Counted from the stretch's first letter, positions 17,997 to 27,190 are shown. The stretch: DNA of 64,000 nucleotides from Pseudooceanicola pacificus (GCF_009789075.1 NZ_WNXQ01000002.1:186001-250000); one strand, 5' to 3'. Program-made: numbers and translations. The notes: a model not told the origin generated them from the sequence alone.

Positions 17997-18665
17997 ATGA
18001 AAGCCGCCGTCCTCGTCTTTCCCGGATCCAACTGCGACCGCGATCTCAAGGTCGCCTTCGAACAGGCCGGGGCCGAAGTCACCATGGTCTGGCACAAGGA
18101 CACCGCGCTGCCCGAGGGGCTGGACATCGTGGGCGTGCCGGGCGGCTTTTCCTACGGCGATTACCTGCGCTGCGGGGCCATCGCGGCAAATTCGCCGATC
18201 TGCGCCTCGCTCAGGGCGCATGTGGAGCGCGGCGGCTATGCGCTTGGCGTCTGCAACGGGTTCCAGATCCTGACCGAGACGCGGCTGCTGCCGGGGGCGC
18301 TGCTGCGCAATGCCGGGCTGAAATACGTCTGCCGCACGGTGCCGCTGACGGTGCGCACCTCCGACAGCGTCTTCACCCGCCAGTACAATGCCGGCACGAC
18401 GGTGCATATTCCGATCGCCCATCACGACGGCAACTACCAGGCGGATGCCGATCTGCTGAAGCAGCTGGCCGACGAGGACCGGATCGCCTTCACCTACGAC
18501 GAAAATCCCAACGGCTCGGCCGGGGATGTGGCGGGGGTGCTGAGCGCCAACCGGCGGGTGCTGGGCATGATGCCCCATCCCGAACGCGCGGCGGACGAGG
18601 GGCATGGCGGCACCGATGGCCGCGCCCTCTTTGCCGGCATCATGGACGCGCTGGTCGCGGCCTGA
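17997..18665 (+). CDS. purQ: phosphoribosylformylglycinamidine synthase subunit PurQ
   Basis: This 222-residue glutamine amidotransferase supplies ammonia to PurL for the fourth step of purine synthesis. The class I triad is visible: Cys in [11 protein letters not shown] (about 86), and His and Glu in MMPHPERA (about 193-196). The start [17 protein letters not shown] is diagnostic. AAGGAG lies nine bases before the ATG. purS is not directly upstream in this window. A perfect 21-base inverted repeat follows the stop. Confidence 0.95.
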   Translation: MKAAVLVFPGSNCDRDLKVAFEQAGAEVTMVWHKDTALPEGLDIVGVPGGFSYGDYLRCGAIAANSPICASLRAHVERGGYALGVCNGFQILTETRLLPGALLRNAGLKYVCRTVPLTVRTSDSVFTRQYNAGTTVHIPIAHHDGNYQADADLLKQLADEDRIAFTYDENPNGSAGDVAGVLSANRRVLGMMPHPERAADEGHGGTDGRALFAGIMDALVAA

Positions 18666-18688
18666 TCCGCAGGACAGCCAAACCCCCC

Positions 18689-18709
18689 CGAATTTTCGAC
18701 GAAAATTCG
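18689..18709. repeat. 21-base perfect inverted repeat, copy 1
   Basis: CGAATTTTCG, a central A, then CGAAAATTCG, starting 24 bases after the purQ stop. An identical copy occurs directly behind sufB at 46033-46053. It can form a 10-bp hairpin or act as a symmetric binding site. Its AT-rich centre stands out in a GC-rich genome. Confidence 0.85.
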
Positions 18710-18767
18710 CCCGCGCCCGGCGGCAAAACGTCAGGCGCGGGCGGAATGACGCCTTCGTGACGCGGGC

Positions 18768-18798
18768 CCGCTTCACCGCTGCTTGAGCGGTGAAGCGG
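18768..18798 (+). promoter_or_regulatory. 13-bp hairpin in the dctB leader
   Basis: A perfect stem (CCGCTTCACCGCT, loop GCTTG, AGCGGTGAAGCGG) ends 20 bases before the dctB ATG. With no T run behind it, it may terminate transcripts from purQ or shape the dctB leader and ribosome-site access. Confidence 0.6.
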
Positions 18799-18817
18799 CT
18801 CGGCGTAATCTGCAGGG

Positions 18818-20575
18818 ATGGCAGCAACGGATACCGAGAAAAAGGGATCGGGCGGACCGATTTCGTGGCGGGCGCGGGTGGCGCTGCTGATCTTCGTGGC
18901 CGTGGCCTCGGGGGTGGTCTTCGTCACCAACTGGCTGCTCAGCGACCGCTTCACCCAGAACACCCGAAACCGGGCCGAGCTGCGCCTCGCGCTCTACGGC
19001 GGCAACCTGGTCAGCGAGCTGCAGCGGAATTCCATCGTGCCGCAGCTGATGGCCCGCGACCCGGCGCTGATCGGCGCGCTCAACAGCCTCGATTATTCGC
19101 AATCCACGCAGCGCCTGATCTCCTTCGTCGACGAGATCGGGGCCGCCTCGCTGATGCTGCTGGATGCGCAGGGCCGCACCGTGGCCGCGACCGACCGCAA
19201 CCGTCTGGGCGAGATCCACGACCAGGCGCCGTTCTTCACCGATGCGGTACGCTCCAACGGCACCGTCTTCACCGTGCTCGAACGCGAGAGCGGCGGTTAC
19301 CGCTTCACCTATTCCCGCAAGGTCGAGGCACAGGGCGCGGCCATCGGCGTGGTGGTGGTCGAGGTCGACCTGCAGAAATTCGAACGGGCCTGGGCCGGCA
19401 TTTCCGACGCGGTGCATGTGGTCGACAGCACCGGCCGCATCATCCTGGCGACCGAGCCGCGCTGGCGCGGCAAGACCGAGGCCGACGCCCTGGCGACCGA
19501 GCCGCCCGCCAGCGCCATCCGCCGGGCGATCCAGGCCACCGCCGACTGGACGGCGCTGCCCGCCGACGCCTATCTGCGGGGCGAGGCGGTGATGCGCATG
19601 TCCTCGCGCATTCCGTTCCGCGGCTGGCAGATCACCAGCTTCACCACCTATGCCAGCATCCGCGAGCGGGTGAACGGTGTCCTCGCGCTCGAAATCATGG
19701 GATTTGCCATCCTGCTGGCGCTGGCCTTCTACGCGCTCAGCCGCAAGACCGCGCTGCGCATGGCGCTGTTCCAGCGCGAGTCGGCGGAACTTCGCGCACT
19801 GAACGAACGCCTGCAGCGAGAGATCGCCGAGCGCGAGCGCGTGCAGGAAACCCTCGCCGTGGCCGAACAGACCCTCGCGCAGAGCTCCAAGCTCGCGGCC
19901 CTGGGCGAGATGTCCGCCGCCGTCAGCCACGAGCTGAACCAGCCGCTGGCGGCGATGAAGACCTATCTCGCCGGCGCGGGCCTGCTGCTGCGCCGCAGCC
20001 GCCCGGACGAGGCGCTTTCCTCCTTCCAGCGGATCGACGACCTGATCGAGCGGATGGGCGCCATCACCCGCCAGCTGAAGAGCTATGCCCGCAAGGGCGG
20101 CGACGTCTTTGCCCCTGTAAACATGGGCGATGCGGTCAATTCCGCCCTCTCGATGATGGAGCCGCAGCTGCGCCGCCGCAAGGTGCGCATCAACCGTGCG
20201 CTGCCCGACCGCCCGGTGCTGGTGATGGCCGACCGGGTGCGGCTGGAACAGGTGATCATCAACCTCATGCGCAATGCGCTGGATGCCACCCAGGCCGTCC
20301 CCGCGCCCGAGATCGACATCCTGCTCTCGGCCGGGGAAACCGCCACTCTGACGGTGCGCGACAATGGCCACGGGATCGAGGATCTGACCGCCCTGTTCGA
20401 ACCGTTCTACACCACCAAACGCCCCGGAGAGGGGGTCGGCCTGGGGCTTGCCATCTCCTCCGGGATCGTGAACGACCTCGGCGGACGCCTGACGGCACGG
20501 AACGCAACCGGGGGTGGGGCTGTTTTTGAAATGCAGCTGCCTATCTTGTCCGAGGACATCGAGGCCGCCGAGTAG
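18818..20575 (+). CDS. dctB: DctB-like membrane sensor histidine kinase
   Basis: This 585-residue kinase has the DctB layout: a membrane helix (about 19-40), a long periplasmic double-Cache-like sensor (about 45-285), a second helix (about 286-307), a coiled coil (320-358), then HisKA with AAVSHELNQPLAAMKTYL (His about 371) and an ATPase with NLMRNALDATQ, DNGHGIED and GVGLGLAISS. DctB senses C4-dicarboxylates such as succinate. The downstream regulator starts 18 bases after its stop, so the two form an operon. No dicarboxylate transporter gene is visible nearby, so the ligand is inferred from domain order only. Confidence 0.82.
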   Translation: MAATDTEKKGSGGPISWRARVALLIFVAVASGVVFVTNWLLSDRFTQNTRNRAELRLALYGGNLVSELQRNSIVPQLMARDPALIGALNSLDYSQSTQRLISFVDEIGAASLMLLDAQGRTVAATDRNRLGEIHDQAPFFTDAVRSNGTVFTVLERESGGYRFTYSRKVEAQGAAIGVVVVEVDLQKFERAWAGISDAVHVVDSTGRIILATEPRWRGKTEADALATEPPASAIRRAIQATADWTALPADAYLRGEAVMRMSSRIPFRGWQITSFTTYASIRERVNGVLALEIMGFAILLALAFYALSRKTALRMALFQRESAELRALNERLQREIAERERVQETLAVAEQTLAQSSKLAALGEMSAAVSHELNQPLAAMKTYLAGAGLLLRRSRPDEALSSFQRIDDLIERMGAITRQLKSYARKGGDVFAPVNMGDAVNSALSMMEPQLRRRKVRINRALPDRPVLVMADRVRLEQVIINLMRNALDATQAVPAPEIDILLSAGETATLTVRDNGHGIEDLTALFEPFYTTKRPGEGVGLGLAISSGIVNDLGGRLTARNATGGGAVFEMQLPILSEDIEAAE

Positions 20576-20593
20576 GTTAACCGGAGTACATAC

Positions 20594-21928
20594 ATGCAAA
20601 AAGGCATGAAGATCGCGATCGTCGACGACGAACAGGACATGCGCCAGTCGATCAGCCAGTGGCTGGCTCTCTCGGGCTATGACACCGAGACCTTCCCGAG
20701 CGCCGAGGATGCGCTCAAGACGCTGGGGCCCGATTACCCGGGAATCGTGATCTCCGACATCAAGATGCCGGGGATGGACGGGATGCAGTTCCTCAAGAAG
20801 CTGATGGGCAATGACAGCGCCCTGCCGGTGATCATGATCACCGGCCACGGCGACGTGCCGATGGCGGTCGAGGCGATGCGCATCGGCGCCTTCGACTTCC
20901 TCGAAAAACCCTTCAACCCCGACCGGATGACCGAGCTGGCCAAAAAGGCCGCCAATGCCCGCCGGCTGGTGATGGACAACCGCGCCCTGCGGCGCGAGCT
21001 GTCGGACGGCGGCCAGATCATGAAGAAGCTGATCGGCGCATCCCCGGTGATGGAGCGGCTGAAGGAGGATATCCTCGACCTCGGCCAGGCCGACGGCCAT
21101 GTGCTGATCGACGGCGAGACCGGCACCGGCAAGACCCTCGTGGCCCATGCGCTGCATGCGGTCGGCGCCCGGGCGGGCAAGAAGTTCGTGCTGGTCTCCT
21201 GCGGCGCGCTGGAGGAAGAGAAGCTCTCCAAGCGCCTCTTCGGCCCGATGCTGCCCGAAGACAGCCAGCTGCCCGCGATCGAGGAAGCCCGGGGCGGCAC
21301 CCTGGTGCTGGAGGACATCGAGAAGCTCTCCGAGACCCTGCAGGCCCGCCTGCTCTCGGCGATCAACGACCAGGGCACCCCGGCAGAGACCCGGATCGTG
21401 GCGATCTCGAACATGCAGGAACAGGACCGCACCTGCGAGGACGCCCTGCGCCCCGACCTGTTCTACCGCCTGGCCGCGCTGCGCATCACCGTCCCGCCCC
21501 TGCGCCAGCGGGGCGAGGATATCCTGATGCTCTTCACCCAGCTCTCGGAACAGTTCTCCGAGGAATACGGCTGCGAGGCGCCTCAGGTCAGCGCGCAGGA
21601 GGCCGCGCAGCTGCTGCAGGCCCCCTGGCCGGGCAATGTGCGCCAGCTGATCAACGTGGCCGAACGCGCCGTGCTGCAGTCGCGCCGCGGTTCCGGCACC
21701 ATCGCCTCGCTGCTGATGTCGGACCATGACGAGATGCAGCCGGTGATGACCACCGAGGGCAAGCCGCTCAAGGAATATGTCGAGGCGTTCGAACGCATGC
21801 TCATCGACAACACGATGCGCCGCCACAAGGGCTCCATCGCCAGTGTGATGGACGAGCTTTGCCTGCCGCGCCGCACCCTGAACGAGAAGATGGCCAAATA
21901 CGGCCTGCAACGCTCGGACTACCTCTGA
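20594..21928 (+). CDS. dctD: DctD-like response regulator with AAA+ domain lacking the GAFTGA loop
   Basis: This 444-residue regulator has a receiver domain with the acidic pocket DDE (11-13) and phospho-acceptor Asp about 55 in SDIKMPGMDG. The AAA+ domain has Walker A GETGTGKT (174-181), an altered Walker B LVLEDIE (237-243) and the arginine-finger region RPDLFYRLAALRITVPPLRQR. A Fis-type helix-turn-helix closes it. Where DctD and NtrC have GAFTGA, this protein reads LFGPMLPEDSQLPAIEEA, about ten residues shorter. That loop contacts sigma-54, so it may activate another sigma factor, as NtrC of Rhodobacter capsulatus does. GGAG lies before the ATG. Confidence 0.82.
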   Translation: MQKGMKIAIVDDEQDMRQSISQWLALSGYDTETFPSAEDALKTLGPDYPGIVISDIKMPGMDGMQFLKKLMGNDSALPVIMITGHGDVPMAVEAMRIGAFDFLEKPFNPDRMTELAKKAANARRLVMDNRALRRELSDGGQIMKKLIGASPVMERLKEDILDLGQADGHVLIDGETGTGKTLVAHALHAVGARAGKKFVLVSCGALEEEKLSKRLFGPMLPEDSQLPAIEEARGGTLVLEDIEKLSETLQARLLSAINDQGTPAETRIVAISNMQEQDRTCEDALRPDLFYRLAALRITVPPLRQRGEDILMLFTQLSEQFSEEYGCEAPQVSAQEAAQLLQAPWPGNVRQLINVAERAVLQSRRGSGTIASLLMSDHDEMQPVMTTEGKPLKEYVEAFERMLIDNTMRRHKGSIASVMDELCLPRRTLNEKMAKYGLQRSDYL

Positions 21929-21941
21929 ACCCGGCCAGGAG

Positions 21942-21962
21942 GTCCCCGGTCAAGCCGGGGAC
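21942..21962 (+). terminator. hairpin behind dctD
   Basis: A perfect 8-bp stem (GTCCCCGG, loop TCAAG, CCGGGGAC) begins 14 bases after the dctD stop. Confidence 0.65.
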
Positions 21963-22024
21963 ACCGCCGCCGCATCACACCAAGCCGCGCCACCCTCGCG
22001 GCAAGGGCACAACGCGCCTGCTTC

Positions 22025-22095
22025 CTCTGGCCCAAAATATCCTCGGGGGGTGAATTGGCCGCAGGCCAAGAGGGGGGCAGACAGCCCCCCTTGCC
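22025..22095. repeat. double-hairpin intergenic element between convergent genes
   Basis: The stretch reads GGCCCAAAATATCCTCGGGG, then a hairpin TTGGCC-GCA-GGCCAA (22055-22069), one base, and a second AGGGGGGC-AGACA-GCCCCCCT (22071-22091). It lies between the convergent dctD and radical SAM genes and could end transcription from both sides. From memory, very similar elements are dispersed in many Rhodobacteraceae genomes. Confidence 0.7.
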
Positions 22096-22136
22096 CCGCG
22101 CCGGCGCAACCCGCCTGATCGCACCGTCGTCCGCAC

Positions 22137-23090
22137 CTAGCCCGAGCAGGACGCCCCGCCCAGCACGCAGAACTTCGCGCAATGCGGATGGTTCAGCGCC
22201 ACCGGACGTCCCGCCTCGGCCAGCGTCCCGCCCAGTTCGAACTCCGGGTCATAGGCCAGCAGGGTGCAGGCCAGCACCGCGGGCCGTTCGGCCCCCTTGC
22301 GCCGCACCACCATCCGGGCCGAGGCGCACATCACCTCCGAGGGCGCCTTGTGCAGGATGCCCCAGCAGGCCGTGGTGATCTCGGGCACCTCGACCGTCAG
22401 GTCCATCTCGGGAAAGACGACGCAATGCGCTGGATCGGCGGCGTCGACGGCAAAACCTTCCTCGGCAAAGAGCCGGGCGAATCCGTCGCGCACCTCGGCC
22501 TCGCTCTCCGACACCCCGGCGCGCCCGGCGACATCCATCGCGAGTCCCGCATCGCGGATCCAGCGCATCCCCTGCAGCGTCACGTCCCAGGTGCCCGCGC
22601 CGCGTTCCGAATCGTGCACGGCAGGGTCGGGGTGGTCGAGCGACACGCGCAGCACCAGCCGGCCGGGGAACTCCCGGTTCAGGGCCACCAGCCCCGCGCG
22701 CATCGCCGGCCGCATCATCGGGCGCATCGCATTGGTCAGGATCAGCACCCGGTGCCCGGCCTCCAGCGCCATGCGGGCCATCGCGATGATCTGCGGGTTC
22801 ATGAAGGGCTCGCCCCCGGTGAATCCGACCTCTTCCAGCGGATGCCCCAGGTCGCGCGCCTCGGCCAGGTAGCCGGCCAGGTCCTGCGTGGTGAAATAGA
22901 CCAGCGCGTCGTTCTGCGGCGAACTTTCGATATAGCAGTTGGCGCAGGTGATGTTGCAGAGCGTGCCCGTGTTCACCCAGAGGGTGCGCAGCCCCTCAAG
23001 CGCGACGGTGGCGCGGGGGGCGCCGTCGGCGGTGAAGCCCGGGTCCTGAAACTTGCCCTTGTTGGCAGGGCCGATGTCGATATCCTTCAT
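22137..23090 (-). CDS. radical SAM protein of unknown function
   Basis: About 317 residues. The radical SAM cluster motif CNITCANCY (Cys-x3-Cys-x2-Cys) follows GLRTLWVNTGTL near residue 45, and GFTGGEPFMNP provides the SAM-binding GGEP motif. The C-terminus has several further cysteines, including the final HPHCAKFCVLGGASCSG, which could bind a second cluster as in SPASM-like proteins. No precursor peptide, carrier or tailoring enzyme is visible beside it, so the substrate is unknown. I chose the ATG at 23090 (MKDIDIGPANKG); one six codons upstream is possible. It is convergent with dctD and divergent from zwf. Confidence 0.8.
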   Translation of the reverse strand: MKDIDIGPANKGKFQDPGFTADGAPRATVALEGLRTLWVNTGTLCNITCANCYIESSPQNDALVYFTTQDLAGYLAEARDLGHPLEEVGFTGGEPFMNPQIIAMARMALEAGHRVLILTNAMRPMMRPAMRAGLVALNREFPGRLVLRVSLDHPDPAVHDSERGAGTWDVTLQGMRWIRDAGLAMDVAGRAGVSESEAEVRDGFARLFAEEGFAVDAADPAHCVVFPEMDLTVEVPEITTACWGILHKAPSEVMCASARMVVRRKGAERPAVLACTLLAYDPEFELGGTLAEAGRPVALNHPHCAKFCVLGGASCSG

Positions 23091-23172
23091 GGCGCCACAT
23101 TGGGGCATTGCGGGATGCGTGACAATCGTCTCTGCACTGCCGCACGGCGTTGTGAAACGTCTTCAGAGCCGC

Positions 23173-23198
23173 TATAGATCGCACTGTTGGCGCTAACA
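23173..23198 (+). promoter_or_regulatory. zwf promoter -10 and CceR-like palindrome
   Basis: TATAGA (23173-23178) is a plausible -10 for zwf. Six bases later comes TGTTGGCGCTAACA (23185-23198), nearly symmetric, close to the TGTTA-CG-TAACA box that I recall for the LacI-family regulator CceR, which represses Entner-Doudoroff genes in Rhodobacter. Its position just past the -10 suits repression. Confidence 0.55.
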
Positions 23199-23230
23199 GC
23201 GCCGGTGAACACGGAACAGGGAGAACCCGG

Positions 23231-24691
23231 ATGGTCTCGCGCGTCATTCCCGTCGAACCTTTCGACCTTGTCATCTTCGGCGGCACCGGCGACCTTGCCC
23301 GGCGCAAGATCCTGCCGGGGTTGTACCGGCGCTTCTGCTCGGGCCAGATGGGCGAGGATTCCCGCGTCATCGGCGCCGCCCGGGCCGAGATGGACGCCGA
23401 GGGCTACCGCCAGTTCGTGCGCGAGGCGATCGACGAGTTCGACGCCGGCCGCACCTGCGAGGTCGGAACGATTGACGCCTTTCTCAAGCGGCTGGACTAC
23501 GTCACCGTCGACGCGCTTGGAAAAGACGGCTGGCCCGATCTGGCCAAGCTGATGGGCGAGGGGACGGGCCGGGTGCGCGCCTATTACTTCTCGGTTGCGC
23601 CCAGCCTTTTCGGCGCCCTGGCCGAGCGGCTGCACACCTACGGCATCGCGGACGAGGATGCCCGCATCGTGGTGGAAAAGCCATTCGGGCGCGACGAGGC
23701 CTCGGCCTGTGCGCTGAACGGCGTGCTGGCCGAGCATTTCGACGAAAGCCAGATCTACCGGATCGACCATTACCTGGGCAAGGAGACGGTGCAGAACCTG
23801 ATGGCCGTCCGCTTCGGCAACATGCTGTTCGAACCGCTGTGGAATTCGCAATATGTCGACCACATCCAGATCACCGTGGCCGAGACGGTGGGCGTGGGGG
23901 GCCGGGGCGAATATTACGACAAGTCCGGCGCGATGCGGGACATGATGCAGAACCACCTGATGCAGCTGCTGTGCCTGATCGCGATGGAGCCGCCGGCCAA
24001 GTTCGACCCTGACGCGGTGCGCGACGAAAAGCTCAAGGTGATCCGCGCGCTGGACGAGGTCGAACCGCGCGACATCGTGCGCGGCCAGTACGAGGCCGAA
24101 GGCGACAAGCCCGATTACCGCACCCATGTCGAGAACCCGGAATCGACCACCGAAAGCTTCATCGCGATGAAGGTGCACCTGTCGAACTGGAGATGGGCCG
24201 GCACACCCTTCTACCTGCGCACCGGCAAGCGGCTGCGGGCGCGGACCTCGGAAATCGCCGTGGTCTTCAAGGAGACCCCGCATTCCATCTTTGGCCCCGA
24301 GGCCGGGCGCCATCGCAACATCCTGACCATCCGGCTGCAGCCGAACGAGGGGATGGACCTCGGCGTCACGATCAAGGAACCCGGGCCGGGCGGCATGCGG
24401 CTGGTCGACGTGCCGCTGGACATGACCTTTGCCGATGCGCTTGGCCCCGATGCCGAGGACGTGCCGGATGCCTACGAGCGCCTGATCATGGATGTGATCC
24501 GTGGCAACCAGACGCTGTTCATGCGCGGCGACGAGGTCGAGGCCGCCTGGGCCTGGACCGATCCCATCATCGCCGGCTGGGAAAAGCGCGGTGACAAGCC
24601 TGAACCATACGAAAGCGGATCGTCCGGCCCCGAGGATGCCCTGGCGCTGATGCACCGGGACGGACGCCGCTGGAGGGAGATCCGGATTTGA
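23231..24691 (+). CDS. zwf: glucose-6-phosphate dehydrogenase
   Basis: This 486-residue cytoplasmic enzyme oxidises glucose-6-phosphate to 6-phosphogluconolactone. It begins with the dinucleotide-binding loop FGGTGDLARRKILPGLY (Rossmann GxxGDLA), has the active-site signature RIDHYLGKETVQNL with the catalytic His pair, and matches family length. AGGGAG precedes the ATG by eight bases. It leads the zwf–pgl–pgi operon that feeds sugars to the Entner-Doudoroff pathway, the main glucose route in roseobacters; edd and eda are not in this window. Confidence 0.97.
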   Translation: MVSRVIPVEPFDLVIFGGTGDLARRKILPGLYRRFCSGQMGEDSRVIGAARAEMDAEGYRQFVREAIDEFDAGRTCEVGTIDAFLKRLDYVTVDALGKDGWPDLAKLMGEGTGRVRAYYFSVAPSLFGALAERLHTYGIADEDARIVVEKPFGRDEASACALNGVLAEHFDESQIYRIDHYLGKETVQNLMAVRFGNMLFEPLWNSQYVDHIQITVAETVGVGGRGEYYDKSGAMRDMMQNHLMQLLCLIAMEPPAKFDPDAVRDEKLKVIRALDEVEPRDIVRGQYEAEGDKPDYRTHVENPESTTESFIAMKVHLSNWRWAGTPFYLRTGKRLRARTSEIAVVFKETPHSIFGPEAGRHRNILTIRLQPNEGMDLGVTIKEPGPGGMRLVDVPLDMTFADALGPDAEDVPDAYERLIMDVIRGNQTLFMRGDEVEAAWAWTDPIIAGWEKRGDKPEPYESGSSGPEDALALMHRDGRRWREIRI

Positions 24692-24880
24692 TCGCCATCA
24701 GGATCATCGGCGGGTGTGCGATTGGCGTACGGCTTCGTACAGTCCGGGCGGCGGGTCTCGTCGGCATTGCCCAAGTGACTGATCTGCTGTCGAAATCCTG
24801 TCTGCACGCCATTGCTGCGGTGCAGCGCAAATCACATACGGTGCCGTCGGTTTCTTGAACCGGCAGGGGGAGGATATCCG

Positions 24881-25552
24881 ATGAAGTTCAGGGAATACCA
24901 GGATCGCGACATGCTCGCGCTGGACCTGGCGAACCAGATCGCGGGCGAACTTGGCGCCGCGCTGCGCCAAGGGGGGCGCGTGCTCTTTGCCGTGCCCGGG
25001 GGGACGTCGCCCGGGCCGATTTTCGATGTGCTGAGCGACGTGGCGCTCGACTGGTCGCGCGTCGACGTGGTGCTGACCGATGAACGCTGGGTGCCCGAGG
25101 ACGATCCCCGCTCCAACACCGCGCTGGTGCGCAAGCGCCTGCTGACCGGCAAGGCGGCGGCGGCGAGCCTGCTGCCCCTGCGCGCCGACAGCGACACGCC
25201 CGAGGAGGCGCTGGATGCGCTGGCCGCCGGTCTGAAGGACCATCTGCCGATCAGCGTGCTGTTGCTGGGCATGGGCGATGACATGCACACCGCATCGCTT
25301 TTTCCCGGGGCGGATCGTCTGGCGGATGCGCTGGCCAGCGACGCGCCGGTGCTGATGCCGATGCGCGCGCCCGGCGTGCCCGAACCGCGGATCACGCTGA
25401 CCGCCCCGGTGCTTGGCGGCGCGATGGCGACCCATCTGCTGATCTTTGGCCCCGCCAAACGCGCCGCCCTGCAACAGGCCGAGCGCCTGACACCCGAAGA
25501 GGCCCCGGTTTCCGTTGTGCTTGACCAAGCCACGGTGCACTGGTGCGACTGA
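24881..25552 (+). CDS. pgl: 6-phosphogluconolactonase
   Basis: This 223-residue enzyme hydrolyses the lactone made by Zwf. It belongs to the DevB/SugarP-isomerase-like family: AVPGGTSPGPIFDVLS forms the phosphate site, VVLTDERWVPEDDPRSN is the family signature, and LLLGMGDDMHTASLFPG carries the GxGxDGHTASLFP motif with the usual GH replaced by DM. The ATG at 24881 lies after GGGAGGA. It is the second gene of the operon, 189 bases after zwf and 27 bases before pgi. Confidence 0.93.
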   Translation: MKFREYQDRDMLALDLANQIAGELGAALRQGGRVLFAVPGGTSPGPIFDVLSDVALDWSRVDVVLTDERWVPEDDPRSNTALVRKRLLTGKAAAASLLPLRADSDTPEEALDALAAGLKDHLPISVLLLGMGDDMHTASLFPGADRLADALASDAPVLMPMRAPGVPEPRITLTAPVLGGAMATHLLIFGPAKRAALQQAERLTPEEAPVSVVLDQATVHWCD

Positions 25553-25579
25553 TTGACCCAACATACGACGGAGACTCTC

Positions 25580-27190
25580 ATGTGGGATGACGTGATGCGG
25601 GCCGGAGCGGCTGCCGAGGACCGTTCTATCATCGACCTGTTCGCGACCGATGCCGATCGGGCAAGCGGGTTCGCGGCGGAATTCGACGGCCTCCTGCTGG
25701 ACTATTCCAAGACCTCCATCGACGCCGCGGCGCGCGAGGCCCTGCTGGCCCTGGCCGACAAGGCCAAGGTGGCCGAACGGCGCGAGGCGATGTTCTCGGG
25801 CGAGAAGATCAACGAGACCGAGGGCCGCGCCGTGCTGCACACTGCGCTGCGCAACCTCTCGGGCAGCCCGGTGATGGTGGAGGGCAAGGACGTGATGCCC
25901 GGCGTACTGGACACGCTGGCCCGGATGGAGGCCTTTGCCGCCGACCTGCGCGACGGCGGTTTTACCGGGCAGGGCGGGGCGATCACCGATGTGGTGAACA
26001 TCGGCATCGGGGGCTCCGACCTGGGGCCGGTGATGGGCTATATCGCCTTGTCGCCCTATCGCGACGGGCCGCGCTGCCATTACATCGCCAATGTCGACGG
26101 CGCCCATGTCGCCGACGTGCTGGCGCCGCTCGATCCCGAGACGACGCTGATCATCGTCGCCTCCAAGACCTTCACCACCATCGAGACGATGACCAATGCC
26201 CGCGCCGCCTGGGCCTGGATGGCAGAAAAGGTCAAGACCCCGGGCGAGCAGTTCGCCGCGCTGTCGTCCAACCCGGGCGAGACCACGAAATGGGGCATCG
26301 CGCCCGAACGCGTCTTCGGCTTCGAGGACTGGGTCGGGGGGCGCTATTCGATGTGGGGGCCGATCGGCCTGTCGCTGATGCTGGCCATCGGGCCCGACGA
26401 TTTCCGCGCCTTCCTGCAGGGCGCCGCCGATATGGATGCGCATTTCCGCAGCGCGCCGTTCGAAAGGAACCTGCCCGTGCTGCTGGCCCTGGTGGGCATC
26501 TGGCACAACCAGGTGCAGGGCCATGCCACCCGCGCCGTCCTGCCGTATGAGCAGCGCCTGCGCCGTCTGCCCGCCTACCTCCAGCAGCTGGAGATGGAGA
26601 GCAACGGCAAGAGCGTCGCGATGGACGGCAGCGCGCTCGACATGCAGTCCGGCCCCATCGTCTGGGGCGAGCCGGGCACCAACGGGCAGCATGCTTTTTA
26701 CCAGCTGATCCACCAGGGCACCCGCGTCGTGCCCTGCGAGTTCCTGGTCGGCGCGCAGGGGCACGAGCCCGAATTGGCGCATCAGCACGAACTGCTTGTC
26801 GCCAACTGCCTGGCCCAGTCCGAGGCGCTGCTGCGCGGCCGCTCGCTGGACGAGGCGCGGGCGATCATGGCCGCCAAGGGCCTGACCGGCGACGAGCTGG
26901 ACCGCCAGGCCCGCCACCGCGTCTTCCCGGGCAACCGTCCGTCGATCACCATTGCCTACCCCCTGTTGACGCCTGGAACGCTGGGCCGGATCGTGGCGCT
27001 TTACGAGCACCGCGTGTTTGTCGAAGGGGTGATCCTGGGCATCAACTCCTACGACCAGTGGGGCGTCGAGCTGGGCAAGGAACTGGCCCTCGCGCTGGAG
27101 CCGGTGCTGAAGGGCGAGGATCCGGGCAAGGGCAAGGACGGGTCGACCCTGGCCCTGGCCGGGTGGATGCGCGCCCACGGGCTGAGCTGA
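25580..27190 (+). CDS. pgi: glucose-6-phosphate isomerase
   Basis: This 536-residue enzyme interconverts glucose-6-phosphate and fructose-6-phosphate. It shows the phosphate-binding [12 protein letters not shown], the SKTFTTIET motif, the catalytic base region [13 protein letters not shown], and a near-C-terminal signature region [15 protein letters not shown] with its catalytic lysine. I chose the ATG at 25580 (GGAG six bases before), giving the start MWDDVM; a TTG at 25553 touching the pgl stop would add nine residues without a ribosome site. With frcBCA upstream, it links fructose-phosphate to the Zwf route. Confidence 0.95.
   Translation: MWDDVMRAGAAAEDRSIIDLFATDADRASGFAAEFDGLLLDYSKTSIDAAAREALLALADKAKVAERREAMFSGEKINETEGRAVLHTALRNLSGSPVMVEGKDVMPGVLDTLARMEAFAADLRDGGFTGQGGAITDVVNIGIGGSDLGPVMGYIALSPYRDGPRCHYIANVDGAHVADVLAPLDPETTLIIVASKTFTTIETMTNARAAWAWMAEKVKTPGEQFAALSSNPGETTKWGIAPERVFGFEDWVGGRYSMWGPIGLSLMLAIGPDDFRAFLQGAADMDAHFRSAPFERNLPVLLALVGIWHNQVQGHATRAVLPYEQRLRRLPAYLQQLEMESNGKSVAMDGSALDMQSGPIVWGEPGTNGQHAFYQLIHQGTRVVPCEFLVGAQGHEPELAHQHELLVANCLAQSEALLRGRSLDEARAIMAAKGLTGDELDRQARHRVFPGNRPSITIAYPLLTPGTLGRIVALYEHRVFVEGVILGINSYDQWGVELGKELALALEPVLKGEDPGKGKDGSTLALAGWMRAHGLS

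Noticed and set aside
18773..21910. 1045-codon open frame opposite dctB and dctD
   Set aside because: Its composition is that of an antisense frame in high-GC DNA, and both genes on the plus strand are unmistakable.
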